DNA from: Chaetorhynchus papuensis
Taxonomy: Eukaryota > Chordata > Aves > Passeriformes > Rhipiduridae
Direction of reading: 5' to 3'
Assembly (NCBI GenBank): GCA_013396525.1
Contig: VWYX01000011.1
Location: 605,753 to 669,752, forward strand
Length of the DNA stretch: 64,000 bases
The position numbers were made by a program, and so were the translations under genes. Below are positions 23,801-37,046 of this stretch, piece after piece. The notes under the pieces were generated by a model. It did not search any database and had not been told where the DNA came from. It saw only the letters and a program-made list of their open reading frames with translations. Position 1 is the first letter of the stretch; every line of letters begins with the position of its first letter.

Positions 23801-25904
23801 AAAGCACCTTCAGGCACTGCCCTGTGCCCCTGTGAACCTCAGCACAACTCAAAGCAGAAGTTTCCCAATAACTAATTTTTTTTCCCCCTGGAAGTTCTAA
23901 AAGAGCAGGAGAAGTAGTTGCCCTAATTTTACGAAATTTAGGGCAGTGTGAAAAAGCTCTAGACCTATCAAACAGGTGTTATTAATGCAGAAGGTAATGC
24001 AGAAAGGAGTTAAATTTATAATGGAGCTTGGATGTCATTCACAAACTGCAGCGATGGCACAATTTTATCATTATATTCCAATTGTTAGAGCTTTTGAATT
24101 TGGGTTTCCAATTCCCAGCTCTAAGTTCTCAATATATTTAAACTACATTACAATGAAAAAAACCCCAACACACTGCATCAACTCAAACATCCTATTACAT
24201 AGGGAGAGAATGCCAGGAAATACAGTATATAAAGGGGTTTTTCCAAAGAACGTTGAACTCTTTCTACTCGGTCTCCAAAAAGCATCCACACTTCGAACCA
24301 GCTCAAATTGAGAGGTGCAGCTTAACAATCACTGACACTTCAGACAAGAAATATCCCCAGCATCTTCCAAAGCCTCTCAGTGATGGACATTTCCACGGAT
24401 CTTTCACAGTGCTCACTGTCAAGCCAATGCAATAATCCCTATGTCAGCTGGCAAGGCAGCAGCAGGCCAGAACTGCTCTGCACAGACTCTGCCTCGCACA
24501 TCTCACTTTTCCATGCCTCAGTGACATTCCTGTGTCTCACCTTTGCACTGCTCAGCCCCCAGCAAACCCTCCAGCACAGGCCAACACCGTGTTCTGGTTG
24601 TTGTAAATTCAATTTAGCCCCTACGTGGATGGCGAAATCCCAAGAACCAGGAGGAGATTGCCTTTAGCAGTTTCATGCTGTGGTACATAAAGCTTTCCCC
24701 AAAAGTTTTAGATCACTGGGATGTGTCTGCTGCAAAAGCAAAGTAATGGCACAAAAACCCCATCAAGCACACGAGGTCTGGCTGATTCATGCAGAAGTTA
24801 CAATTCAGATTGCCTGACAAAGTATTTTCAACAAGTATCTTGGCAAAATACCTCATTCTAGGTGGTTCATTATGCAAATGACATCAACTAAGAGCAGAAT
24901 AATTGCTTTGTTTCATCTCTTTCTGCACCAAGCGCGTGCATTGTTATTGTACGTACTCTCCTAAAGCAAACAACCTCCTTCACTGGCCATTAAAAAGTCT
25001 TTTAAGCTACTTGAATCCTAAACCTCCCTGGTTCTCAGCTGTGCTGGGCTTTACACAGGGGTCTTGTTTGTAATTCCTGTAACTCTGTGCCTGCACATCT
25101 GCGAACGTGCTCGCTGTGAGCAGATTCCAGCAGCACACCGGGATCCCTGGGGGAAAGCTCAAGGATGATGCTCCTCACGCACAAGCAGCACGACCCAGGA
25201 CTCCTAAAGACACATTGTTTGCAGGGATTTAAAGATTTAAAGAATTTAAATTTATTTAAAGCTAATATTTTTCTATTCGTTTATAAATTCAATATTTTAA
25301 AGAAATGAAAAAATAAAAAAAATTTAAAAAATAAATTTAAAGATTTAAAGAAATGAAGCTGTCTTTAAAGCCTCTGTAAAAACTTTAGGCTCTCATAACT
25401 CACAGTGACAGAGTGGTGCTCACAGGTTTCAGTGATTTCAGGAAGATTTTGAGCGTGTAAGAACTTGGTGGATTTAGAGCAGGGAAGGAATTTGTCTTTG
25501 GGACATTTGGCTCTGCCACCCACAGCTTCCCTTCTCCATCCCTCCTCCTCCTCCCATCTGTGGTGGGTTTTCAGGACCTTGGGGGAAGAGTTTGTGTCTG
25601 GTTTTGCCCTGGGATGCTCAGAACCAGTGAAGTTTTAAGAGCAGATTATCAGGGCAAAGTAAAATATTTTGACCTCTCCTTTTGCAGCTCCTCTTAAATC
25701 CTCTCGGGAAAGTTTTATATTGAAAAACACCACATCAAAAAAATCATCCCAAGTGCGAGTGGAGTCTGTCCTGGTTTAGCAGAATGGAAACGTTCAGCAA
25801 AACTGGCAAAGTTAGGCCAAATTTTCCAAAGATAGTGGGATTTAGGCTTGAGTGTTTTAGGAAACTGGGTAACTGTAAATACAGGCTCTTTTTTGGGTCT
25901 CTGT
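20850..25904. other. Gene-free stretch
   Basis: No gene could be supported. GC-richer patches at about 21250-21540 and 22900-23250 carry short overlapping frames on both strands without recognisable domains. Poly-A/poly-T runs lie near 22344-22357, 22760-22776 and 23531-23552. A TTTAAA-rich low-complexity segment spans about 25220-25360. Confidence 0.55.
25220..25360. repeat. TTTAAA-rich low-complexity segment
   Basis: Repeated ATTTAAAG/AATTTAAA words with almost no G or C. It looks like a slippage-prone low-complexity tract. Confidence 0.75.
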
Positions 25905-26125
25905 GGAGGTTTTGGATATCAGGGAAAGGTTCTTCCTCCAGAGGGTGCTGGGCACTGCCCAGGCTCCCCAGGGAATGGGCACGGCCCCGAGGCTGCCAGA
26001 GCTCCAGGAGCATTTGGATAACGGGGGACAGGGGAGGATTGTTGGGGGGTCTGTGCAGGGCCAGGAGTAGGACCGGATCCTTGTGGGTCCTTCCAATTTA
26101 GGATATTCCATGATTCTATGAAAAA
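25905..26125 (+). mobile_element. CR1 3' end, songbird type
   Basis: The copy shows the CR1 3' region in order: GGTTCTTCCTCCAGAGGGTG, CTGGGCACTGCCCAGGCTCC, GGGAATGGGCACGGCCCCGA, CAGAGCTCCAGGAGCATTTG, GGCCAGGAGTAGGACC, GATCCTTGTGGGTCCTTCCA, and the terminal CCATGATTCTATGA. This wording is typical of the young CR1 copies in passerine genomes. The 5' side is truncated. Confidence 0.93.
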
Positions 26126-29100
26126 CTCCTAGAAAATAATCTGGTGTTCAAGAAAAAAGTGCCTGCAGTGAAATTTAAGAAATTAATTCCAGAAAAGAGA
26201 TCAGCAGAAATTTTGCCAGTTTCTTCTCAGATTTAGGATCCAAAACCTCTCCATCCCATCCCGTAACAGCGCTAAAATTGTGGAAGTTTTGAAAATTCTC
26301 CCATGACTGATGCAATCAGCTGCCAATGTCTCACTGATAACGTATAGCAATTTAATATATATATATATAAATATAAAAATATAAATATTTATACATACAA
26401 AATTTTTTTAAATACACATGAATTGTACCCAGTATAAGTGCTGCAGAGTGGCCCATTTCCAAAAGGAAAAAAGTGTCTTCCAACTATGGTATAAATTTAA
26501 CAAGAAAGTAGATTTTTTTTTTTTTTTTTTAGTACAAACACAAAATAATGTTTATTTTCATGATCCTGATCTTCAGACAATGAAAATGCATCACAGAACC
26601 ACTCATCTATCCTTAATGTAGTTATTATCTATGTGAACCAGTTCAGCAGTTGATGAAAACACACAAAACCTTTGAGCTTCTGCTCTCTCCCAACTCAGAC
26701 TGACTTTAAATCAGAATTGTGTTTCCCATTGGTATCAGCCATTTCTGAAGGCACCCCCAGAGCCTGACAAGCTCCACAACGTTCTGCCACCTCATTAAAA
26801 AAATTCTAAACTTGTGTTTTTTATAAGGGGAGATATTTACCTGGATGAATTCATTGCCAACAAGATTTTCTGAAATACTGAAGTCCATCAGGCAAATAAA
26901 AGAGATGCACAACTCCTTGAGTACCTTATTTTAAAAATAAAATATAATTTGCTGAACAGTGGCACTAAACTATTCTGGTCCATGGCATTATTTTCCAGTA
27001 AATCAAATATCCTGCCCTAAAACCCTCCCTATGACCAGAGTGTCCTGAGGAGACAGAAATATTGCATTACTCTCTTCTGAGGAATTGTTCTGCCCAGGGG
27101 TGTATCCTCACTGGATATTGGTTACCCAGGGAGTGGAGAATTGGCTTTGGCCTGGGATTCTGGGTTGGGAGCATGGACACTTCTTGGAATAGTCAATATA
27201 TTTTCTGTCCCAGTGTTCTTTCTTCTGGGTGACTCACAGGAGGACATGGACAATGCTCAGGCCAAATTAATTATCGAGGTAATCAGCTCTCTGCTCTCTG
27301 CTTTAAAGAGAGAAGGGTCACAGAGAGCATAAAGTTAATTTATATGTGGCACAGCAAAGACAGGGGAATATGGCTTTTCTACAAAATCATTTAAAGATTT
27401 GTGAAGAGGCTCTTGGAGCTTTGCATCAGAGATAATGAAAAAATACCCAGTACATATTCTCATTATAACTCCTAGACCAATACTGTGACATTTTCATGAG
27501 AAAAATCCCAATTTTTCAAAAGATTGCTTTTGCTTACTAGGAACTGAACTATTTCTTATCTGCAGCTGCACATGCTCACAGACCTGATTTGGTACAAGGA
27601 GACAAGTGAGACATTGAAATCTACCCCGAATACTTAAAAATATCAGGGAGTATCTCATTCCCTCGGCTTTTATGGCCGATCAAACAGAGCTCATTGTAGT
27701 CTGGAGCTGCCGAATGCAAGCTTATTTCTCTCCACCCAAAAATATTCTCAACTGTGAGTAATGAAAGCTGTGCCCAAAAGCAGCCAAGAGAGCCCTTGCA
27801 GTTCTGCAGCACAGCTTCAGTAGCACAAATAATCACTTGAAACAGTGTTTTTGTGACAATTTAATTTACTATACAACATCTGCAAGCTGACAGCCTGTGC
27901 CATGTAATTAAGAAATAGATGCCTGGCAAGATTTATGTGCTGGGGGAACCCACTGGAACCAAATAGGTTTTTGACAGGACTGAAGAATTGGACAAACTTA
28001 ATGACTCTACTGGTGGATCATATAATTTCCTGACTAATGTTTTTTTGGTTTTTTTTTTTTTAAGTTTTTAAAATTTGTTTATTTGCTTTAAAAACAAGCA
28101 ATTCAGGGAGTTCCAAATTCAAAATGGCATTGTTTATATTAGATAAGCTATTGATGGAACTTTATGGGTTACATAATACAACACAGGAATTTCCACCTGG
28201 CTGTGTTCACATCCCACTGCTAAATTAAAGAGGTGGGAAAAGTGCCTTCAGCCTAGGGGTGAATAATTTAGGAAAAAATAGTAAAACTGGCTTTGAGGAA
28301 AATCAGGGAGAGAGAGAAAGTAAAGAATAAAATATTAATCATAATATTAAAGCCTCAAGGTACAAGAAAATAAAGCAAGGAAAAGCTTTAGTCATGCTAT
28401 GGAATACAGCACTGAATTCTTTTTAGGAAAGACACCACAACCAATCACAGGGAAAAAAAAAGAAAGTTTAGTTTGGAGTTAAAGAAAGTGGGTCTGTTCA
28501 CACAAAAGCTGTCTCTTTTTCAGGGAAATGGATGATCCATTTCAAGTACTTTAAAGCTCACTAAAGAGAACATCACATAAGGACAATTTTGCACTGACCT
28601 GGACTAGGTGCCTGAGATCTTCCCATTTCAGATTATCTCATTAAAAATTGAGATGGCAGCTCTGATCCATTTTACATCATTTTACACTGCTGACAGTATT
28701 TTAAACAGGCTCCAACAACAACAAAAAATATTCCAACCTTCTTTTTCATTTCTCTTTTTCAAAGCGTGTTTCTTTAATCCTTGGGCTGAAAGGGTTCCAA
28801 ACCTGTGCCCCGCAGCCCCCCTGGCAGGGCCCAGGCAGCATTTCAGGCATTTCATTCCCACCAGGCACAGCCTGCTTGCCTGGTGACAGTTTCAGGTGCC
28901 ACACAAACCACGCTGTGGTTTGAAAAGTCTTTATTGTGTCTTTCCAACCCCCACCCCTCCTCCGAGAGCCTCAGCAGGGATGTGCCCTGCACTGCCAAAC
29001 TCTCCCTGGGTGTCACGGGCTAATTCACAAAACCTGAGCTGGGCTGAGGACCAGCAGCAGTTGAGGAACACTAATTAAAATTTGTAAAGACTGGTGAAAA

Positions 29101-32100
29101 CCTTTTACTTTGCCTCATTCCCCCTTTACTTTTCTCTGCTGCTGACACGTATCAGCACCACAGGTGAAAAATGTCTCCAAACAGCTTGAAGGGGGGGGAC
29201 ACAAAGCAAAGCCTCTCCTTAAATCACAGCAGCACTGAGTAAAACTATTAGTGCCTACATGCTGAGAATTCAAACACTGTGCTTGTTCTAAACATGCACT
29301 TTGTCCTCCTCAGACACAGCCAGGCAAGGGCTGCCCTTTGGCTTTCAGGACAGCTCTGACATTAAAGCCTCCTGGAGTCCCTGCTAACACGTGTAGCTAA
29401 AGATGCAGCTTTTTGTGGCTGAGCCCTCAGTCCTGCAAAGCTGATTTGTGCAGCCAGATTAATGAGTCACCTACGTGCTGGCAGTGCTACAGGAAGTTTT
29501 GTGCAGTGTTAATCAAAATATTGGCCAAAATAAGATATTTAAGTTAAAGAATTCTCCGCTTCTCAGCTGGGTGAAAAGGCAACTGGAATTTTGCAAGTTG
29601 TGTCAGAACGAAAATGATTCCTGTACTGGTATTAAAAAAGCCAGACAGAATAATCTTCTCTTGTTAAAGCTCCTTGGACTTTACCAAGTTGGTGAAAAGA
29701 AGGTTATTAAAGATCCTGATACATAAATGATGTGATTCACACCACAGACTTTCAGTATTTCAGTGTTGTTTCCCTTTGAAAGTAAAATATGGGTTGTTTT
29801 CCAGAGGACTGTGAGTCCTGGTAACCCAGCAGTGCCTTTGCTGTGCGTGCACTTGCTGTGTGGAAGTGAGAGCTCTGCAAGGCAGAATGATTAGACTGTC
29901 AGCCAGAAGAACAATGAGCTGTGTTCCAGCATACAGAAAGCAATTTCAGAGAGAAAAACCACCTCAGTGGAGCAGCAAGGAGCAGTTATTAAGTAAAGAG
30001 AGGCAAAGAGCTTTTCTTTCTTTTCCCACTGCTGTCTCCCGTAACATTTTCATTAACGTGATGTATAAAATTATGAAATAAAGCACTAAAATAATCAGCT
30101 GCTATTAAACTGCAGTGATTAAAAAGCAATCACATGTCCGAGGTTTTTCTGCACGCTTCCGTGGTTGGCTGAATCGTGTATTTTAGAGCGGTGGAATTTG
30201 GGAGTTATATTTTCCCTGTAATCACTAATTCCACATTTACAGACTTAGTTCTTTAAAGTCAGCTGTATTTCACATGAAAATGGTGATAGCATCCAATATT
30301 CCTAAATGCTCAAGAAAGTGTGAAGCCACCAGGCACTCACTAACAAGAGTATTATTGGCAGTAACTTAATTTAGGAAATTAATGACACACACCGTCACTC
30401 CAACTGTGCCAAACATCTTAATATGTGTTCTAAAGTAAAGCTAAAGTTCTTTATAACCCCTGATGTGCAAATTGAGACCTCAAAACGATTTTATGCAAAA
30501 AGCCTTTTAAATTGGCACAACCAGCCAGGAGCATCTCTCTTGTTTGTGACATATGCTGCACCATATTAGTGAGATATTACTAATTTATTTCAGCAGAAGC
30601 TTAATTTCAGGAGGCTTGCTAGCCTTAATTTCTCCTGAAACAGCTTCCTGGTAGTGTATTTGCAACATGATTGAATTTATTACAGCAGAGCTGTCTTTGC
30701 CATAGAATTTCTATAGTTAATGTATGCAGCTGCAAGTATTTTCCTTAATCAAAGAGAAAAGGGCCACTTTCCGTTGCCAAATCTCATCAGAGCACAAGCA
30801 CCCAGCAGTGATGGGTGTTTCTGTGCTGCATCGATTTCCACAGCTCCCCAGGGGACCTTTCAGGAAGTGGTGCTACCTGACATTATCACCCAAGCACCAG
30901 AAATTCCTGGGGCTGGGGTGTTCCCCCCTTCCAGCCACGCAGGTTGGACCACCTGCATCCCACTCCAACACCCCAAACTGAGCTGGGAAACCCAAAAGGG
31001 ATTTAAAGTTTTTGTCTACAGCTTTTAACTCTGTCCCACCTGCAGGAATTCCTCTCACGTCTTCAGTGTTTGGGGTGGCACAAATCGCAGCAAAACTCAG
31101 GTTCAAGATTTAGAGACAAGGAACTGTATCAAATAAGACTGCTGGTGAAGCTCTGAGAAACAATTAAAACAGCACAATCAACACTAAAAAATAGGTGATC
31201 TTACTGATCACACCCCTGTCCTAGGCCATAACTGGATTTTTCAGCCATTTCATGCTGAATAGTCAGAGTCAATGTGTTGGGCTCTGTTCTCCTCTTTTCT
31301 TTTGCAGGCTCTGTGTCTCTGGTCCTTTGGGAATCTGTCATTAACAGGCTTTGCCTCAGAATATGTTATTTTCAGTAACCTGTGGTTTCATGTCATCCCT
31401 CTCTGCCTGAAATTTGCCACCACTTGCAAATAGAATCACTATGGTGTTCAGTACCTTTTATATTATTAGGAAATATATATAAAGATAAAACATTATATTT
31501 TCCTATAAATTCCCAGTTTTCATCTTATGGTGCAGTGCTTACATGTACATCTCTTTTTTTCCCCCATAAAACATGAAAACACTTACTAAAAATTCCTTAC
31601 ACACCAAAATAGAAATGCTGATTCTCCCGACTCTAAAAATTGCAAACATGAAAGAACCAAAGGTTTTTGCATGAGAAGGATGGGACTTGAGTTTTTTAAA
31701 TGTGGTTTTGTGTTTTTATATTCTGGGCCAGTACGGTAGAGTGAAAGTGCAGCCTCAAGGTGTTTTGGCAGCTGACAGCAGCAAGAGCCAGGCTGCACAA
31801 CAATAATATTGTGCTGTGGATCTGTGTGTGGCTTTTTGTCAAAGTGAAAATTGAGTTATTATGTGCTCTCCCAGGTGACACGAGCGAGGGGATGGTGTTA
31901 GGATGCTGGCAGACAGGTTGCTGACAAGGATATTGGTTCACAGCACTTTTCCAGACGAGCTTTGACTATGATGCTTTTGAACACATGATTTTAAAAAGTA
32001 TTCCGTGCCCTGCATTCTTAGGGAGTCACAAAGGAGAGAAAAACCTCTGGGAAAATCGGTAGGAATGATCACAACTAGGAGGGAAACTGAAGCTAGAGAA

Positions 32101-32978
32101 AAGGTTGATGGATTATTACTCTACCAAACCCCAACAGTAAAAGCCTCAACTTGTAAAAAAAGGCCCTGTTCCCTTGTTGATGCCAAGGTAAAGCAGCTGC
32201 TGGTCCAGAATTGTTCTTTGCACCCTTGCAGGGACCACAGAGCAGCTGGGGGAGCTCGGGGCTGTGCTTGTGCTCCCATCAATGTGTGCTGCAAGTCAGA
32301 GAAGCCATTAAGGAGAAAGACAGAAAACAATTGTCTCGAACCTCTCCAACACCTGCCTCAGGCTGCTCATTTTCCCAGGAATAATCGAAGAGCTCTCCAG
32401 CCCCTGGAGTCAGGGATTCAGGCAAGACGCAGGACTGCATTTTTTTAAGGGGCTTTATTGACATGCAGAGCCTTTCATGAGCCTCAGAACACATTTGTGG
32501 GATTAGAACATAAACACTTCTAAGAACCATTGCATTCTACAGTGCACAGAAATCCAGCTGCCTCCAGCATTCCCATCTCCTGCAACTAAAAGTGCCATTT
32601 ATTACTTTTTAAGAGGCAACAAACAGGAGTCACATCAAAAAAACTTCCCGGAGAAGGCTGACCTTGGGCATAAGTCCTTGTTCTGTCAAGGCTTTCAGAT
32701 GGCAAATGACACAGAGCTGCACTGACAAGTGTCAGATCTAAATGCTGGGCTTTGTTGAGGGTATGCCACATCCTTTCCATACTCCTTCATACCCAACAGG
32801 AATAACTGGGGGTTAAACAGGGGTCCTTATTATCACTGAGTGCGCAGAAAATTCAAGTATTTTCTGCAAGAACCTGGCTGCCACGATCCTTTTACGTTCG
32901 TGGAGCATAAGCCATCAGATGCTCCTTTGATACAGCTGTCTCATGTAGTAAATGCAAGCTGCAGCTACCATTCTACTC
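26126..32978. other. Gene-free stretch
   Basis: No gene could be supported. A TA-repeat tract lies at about 26356-26396, and poly-T runs lie near 26513-26530 and 28040-28063. The remainder is AT-rich DNA with scattered short frames and no recognisable protein or RNA gene. Confidence 0.55.
26356..26396. repeat. AT dinucleotide-type microsatellite
   Basis: A run of TATATATATATATA passes into interrupted ATAAATATAAAAATATAAAT words. Confidence 0.85.
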
Positions 32979-33017
32979 CTTACTAGTAGTTACTAGTAAT
33001 TTACTAGTAGTTACTAG
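32979..33017. repeat. TTACTAGTAG tandem repeat with palindromic core
   Basis: About 3.7 units of 10-11 bases (TTACTAGTAG, TTACTAGTAAT, TTACTAGTAG, TTACTAG). Each complete unit contains the palindrome ACTAGT, so the tract can fold on either strand. Confidence 0.85.
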
Positions 33018-33064
33018 GTGAGCAGCAGTCACCTTTAACTCAACACACATAAATATTGCCAGGT

Positions 33065-33480
33065 TTGCACAGCCCTGCTCCAACAGCACGGGAAAGATGT
33101 TGATAAACTGAAGAGAGTTCACAGAGGCTGGTTGATAAGGGCTGAAATATTCGCCCAAAATCTAAAGTCTGAGAGAACAGGGCTTGTTCAGCCTGGAGAA
33201 AGGAGAATTCCCAGTGCCTACAGGAAGGATATCAAGAAGATGGAGTTGTGCTCTTCATGGAGCACGGGAGGAGGAGGAAAGATATCAGACTGTGGGCAGG
33301 AATCAAAACGAGGGAGGTCCAGACAACTTCTAAGAAAAATGATTTTACTATTGGGACAATGAAGCAGTGGATCAAGTTTCCCAGAGATGTTCTGATGTCT
33401 CTATCCTAGAGATCTACAAGACAAAATTGAATAAAACCTTGAGTGGCCTGCTCTGACCTCACACCTGCTCTCAGAAGGAG
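33065..33480 (+). mobile_element. CR1 LINE fragment, diverged
   Basis: Successive blocks follow the CR1 ORF2 end and 3' untranslated region. They include GAGAGTTCACAGAGGCTGGT, GGCTTGTTCAGCCTGGAGAA, AGGAGAATTCCCAGTGCCTA, CAAGTTTCCCAGAGATGTTC, TGGCCTGCTCTGACCTCACA and CTGCTCTCAGAAGGAGG. The copy is much more diverged than those at 15.3 and 25.9 kb, so it is an older insertion. The terminal octamers are not visible. Confidence 0.75.
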
Positions 33481-36400
33481 GATGGCAGCAAAATTAAAAC
33501 ATACACCACCTGGTATTTCACGGTACATAGCTCCACTTCTGACTGCTTGGTTAGCATATTTTGGGGTATTTTACTGAGAAGAGGCATTTTACATGAGCAG
33601 TAAAGAAGACAAACTCTATTTATATCACAGCTGCCTACCTGGGGTTGGAGGCTCATGCAATGAGGGACTAATAAGTGTGTTCATACCTGCTGCCCATCAG
33701 GGACCTGCTCAGATGAGTTTTCTTTAAGTAGAAAGGCTTACTCTGCTTCAAACTCTATGGAAAATACTCTCCCAGAAGACCATAAAGGGCCAGAGAGAGA
33801 AGAATGAAAATAACTTTTTCTGGAGTACTTGAACTTAGAGGATACTCCAAGAAAAAGCAAACAAAAAAGCCTCAAAACAATCTCAATAAACCAAAACCCA
33901 GCAGACCCATTCTGACTGGCCAGTAGATACATTAGGATGGAACTTTGCACAAGGGGGTGTGACATTTTTGTGCTACTCAGAGTTAACAGGGGAAAAGGGA
34001 TGTTATTTCATGCCTCAAAAGATAATCAATATTAAGTTTGAAATTTTGCACCGGAAAGCTTGTAAGAATTTTTTTCTTACAATTGAGTATATTTAAAGTT
34101 ATTTTAAGGAACCCACTTGGAAAAATGCTCCCTTGGAAATGGGTTTTCAGAAAGCCAGGATGCACCTATTAGTTTTCTACTCTCCATGTAATACCTGCAA
34201 AATTACAGATTGCCTTTTTCCAGCTCTGCTAATCCTTCCTGAGAGCTGGGAGTGTTACTATTCACAAGGGGCAGATTTTCCATAAGAACAGCAGTCCCCC
34301 ATCATTTCTTGTGACAAAAATTCCATGTGTTTATCCATGTGATATACAAAGAAAACCTTCCTAAGTACCCAGAGAAAGCTCTGAGGAAAAGCACCCCAGC
34401 AGAGCTGGTTCCAAACCCTCCTTCCAGCTGGCAGAGATGGGGAGCAGTCACTGCTTTAGCACCAGGGCTGGCACAGTTGTCCCCTGTCCCTGCAGCTGGG
34501 GACGGTGCCTGCTGCAAAATGCCAGCAGGGTCACAGCTCCTTGTCCTTGTTCCTGCTGGACAGGGCTGGAGTCACAGGAGGGAGGAGCTTGGAAGGGTCA
34601 ACTGGTCCAGTAGGCAATGAAATAATTAATGGAACAGTTGGCTTTTCTTGAGCACAGCACAGTTGTTTGAAAAAACCAACTCAAATTTTACTAAATATAG
34701 TAAAAACCAGTACAAATTATTTTTATGCATCATTGCATCAATCTAAGTTTTTTCCATTCTTTTATATCTGTTCTTGACCTGTGACAGGTGTTTCAAGTCA
34801 TGAGTTTGAGCTTATTTTTGCTGCATTAGTGGCATCACTTTCAAGCCCTTGTCCATGGGAGACCCTTCCCGGTGCACATTTGCTATTTCTAATTTCACTC
34901 CAATATTCTGGTTCCATTTTGAGGGTGGCAACGTTGTCACTTTTTATCAAGATCTTAATCAGACTTATACCAGGCTCATGTCTCACATTCCTTTTCCTCG
35001 GATCTCGTGGGAATGCTGTGATTTTTCCCCAGTTTTGGCGCAGAGCTTTGTAGGTGGGTTGCGATCTGTAGGATAGTTCCCGGTTATTTCAGGAAGCAGT
35101 TGCGTCTAAATGTGTCAACACCTTCCCTTAAGTGGATCATCTCTCCTGCCTCCTTCAGTGGGGAGTGTGGGAAGCCACTGATTGTCTTCAACTGATTTGT
35201 GTCTGTGGCATTCAAAGTTTTCTTTGAAAAGAAAGTGGAGCCTTCCTGCAGATTTTAAATATAGCTGTTTGTTTTGGGTTTTGTCCTGTTCCTTTCCACT
35301 TAACTCCGACTCCTGCAATGCTGCTGCTGTGCTAGGCAGATGTTTCCTGGCCTATATCTTTCACAAAGGATGGGCTAATGGGAGTTCTTTTGGGCATTAT
35401 TTTCAAAACAGGGTAATAAAAATATTCAGCTTCTTGTTGTCTGCATCTGGCCTGGTCTGCAGTGGAAGCGGCTGAGTACACAGAGAGTGAAGGCCCTGGG
35501 GAACACGGTGTGGGCAGAAAGGGAACAGGTTTTGATACAGGGCTTGGTTTAGTTATCAACAGCCTGTGCTCATGTACATCTTATCATGCTGTTTCCCCCC
35601 ACTCCCAACACTGCAGAGTAAACAATAGTGATACAAGCAATTAACTTGACTTTCTAAAAAATGCAATATCATAAAAGACACCAAATATCTTCAAAAATAT
35701 GAGAAAGAATTCTTTAGTTTCTGTGCTTATCTTGCCTATGCAGATCTTTCCTAGTTGAGTCAGTCACCTGGCATTGAAGAACTCTGGTCCAAAGCCTTGA
35801 CTTTTATAAAAAGTTCAATTTTTTTTAAGGCCTGCCTCATATCCAGAAAAGAACTGTTTTATTAGCTCTTGCTACTAACTTAGTCCTTGCAATAGTCCTG
35901 GCTTCAGGCTCCACAAGTGGTATCTTTCTGGAATTATTCTACAAGAAAGGTGGATGTTTCCTTTATTATTCTTTGCTAGTCCTGTAGAAACAGATATTTT
36001 TTCAGGTTTTCCATAGGTACACTGTACTACCAGGCTCAGGGCAAAGAGAAAAAGAAAAAGTAATAATTTGCTGTGTCTCTGTTGAAAAGAGAATAAACAT
36101 TACGTAACTGCATGGATATATTCCACTTGCTTGAATTCTCAAAGAAAGAAATTACTGAGTTGTTAATTAGAAAATCCAGACATTTTGAAATGCATTACAA
36201 AACTCCTTTCTGTTAGGTGTTTTGGTGGCAGACGAACCTGGGAGGCAGCTGTAGCTAAAAGTAATTTTTGAAGCCTATTTAAAGCATGATTTGTGACAAA
36301 ATTCTCAATTTCTTTTTATAGGTAGTTCCAAGGGAAAGTACTTTTATAATTTGCTAAATCAAATGGTGCATTAGGTATTCACACACGTAATCTTAAAATT

Positions 36401-36814
36401 ATTACGAAAACCTATTTAGACTCTTACTTTTAATACCTATCCCTCAAATTATCTGCAAGTTCAACATGTTTATACAAAGCTTTTCAAGTCATTCCCAGTT
36501 TCCTGCTGGGTGCCAGTCTACCTTCAAATTTAACGCGTTTTCCTAACGGGAGCAAAGACCTTTCCCAAAATCTCGTATCCATTGAATGAATGGAGGGTTT
36601 CTTGTGGATAAAGACTTCTTTTTCCTCAGAGTCTTGGCAAGGCCGCTTGGGATGAGCAGCTGGCCACGCTCCACCCCCGCAGGCGGTGCTGCTTTGCCGC
36701 CGGACGGGAGGGAGATTTCTGCAGATGGATTTGTTCTCCACAGCTGACAACCACATGAATTTTGCTTGGCTCTACCGTAGCCATGAGATGAAGACATCAA
36801 AGAGTGCCTGGCAT
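33481..36814. other. Gene-free stretch
   Basis: No gene could be supported. The longest frames (such as 34327-34620 and 34781-35053 on +) show no recognisable domain. Confidence 0.55.
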
Positions 36815-36920
36815 GTCACACAGTCACAGCAGAACAGGTTGGGAGGGACCTCTGGAGCTCTTCCAGTCTGAGCTGCTACTCAAAGCAAGCCCAGTTAGAG
36901 CAGTGACCCAGGACCGAGTC
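36815..36920 (-). mobile_element. Outer CR1, 3' part
   Basis: GGTTGGGAGGGACCTCTGGA, then a CAGTCTGAGCTGCTACTCAA block and AGTGACCCAGGACCGAGTCC, match the reverse complement of a CR1 3' end. The element is cut by a second CR1 that begins at about 36921, and resumes at about 37621. Confidence 0.75.
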
Positions 36921-37046
36921 CACTTGGGATCACAGGATCCCAGACTGGTTTGGGTTGGAAGGGACCTTAAAGCCCATCCAGTGCCACCCCCTGCCATGGG
37001 CAGGGACACCTTCCACTGACCCAGGCTGCTCCAAGCCCTGTTCAAC
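36921..37046 (-). mobile_element. Inner CR1, 3' part
   Basis: A second CR1 3' end starts inside the first. A degraded octamer tail (GATCACAGGATCCCAGA) is followed by TGGTTTGGGTTGGAAGGGAC, CACCCCCTGCCATGGGCAGG and GACACCTTCCACTGACCCAG. It breaks off after GCCCTGTTCAAC at 37046, where an LTR-like insert begins, and continues with CCTGGCCTTGGACACTGCCA after the insert. Confidence 0.88.

Noticed and set aside
25767..25904. LTR start (a TGTCCTGGTTTAGC word)
   Set aside because: It resembles the beginning of some avian LTRs, but no matching end, TATA box or polyadenylation signal follows before the CR1.
32005..32448. 147-codon frame on the + strand
   Set aside because: There is no domain, no homology I recognise and no promoter or splice support. 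A frame of this length is expected by chance in 64 kb.
34327..34620. 97-codon frame on the + strand with a Pro/Ala-rich end
   Set aside because: It is compositionally driven with overlapping minus-strand frames, and nothing in it is recognisable.
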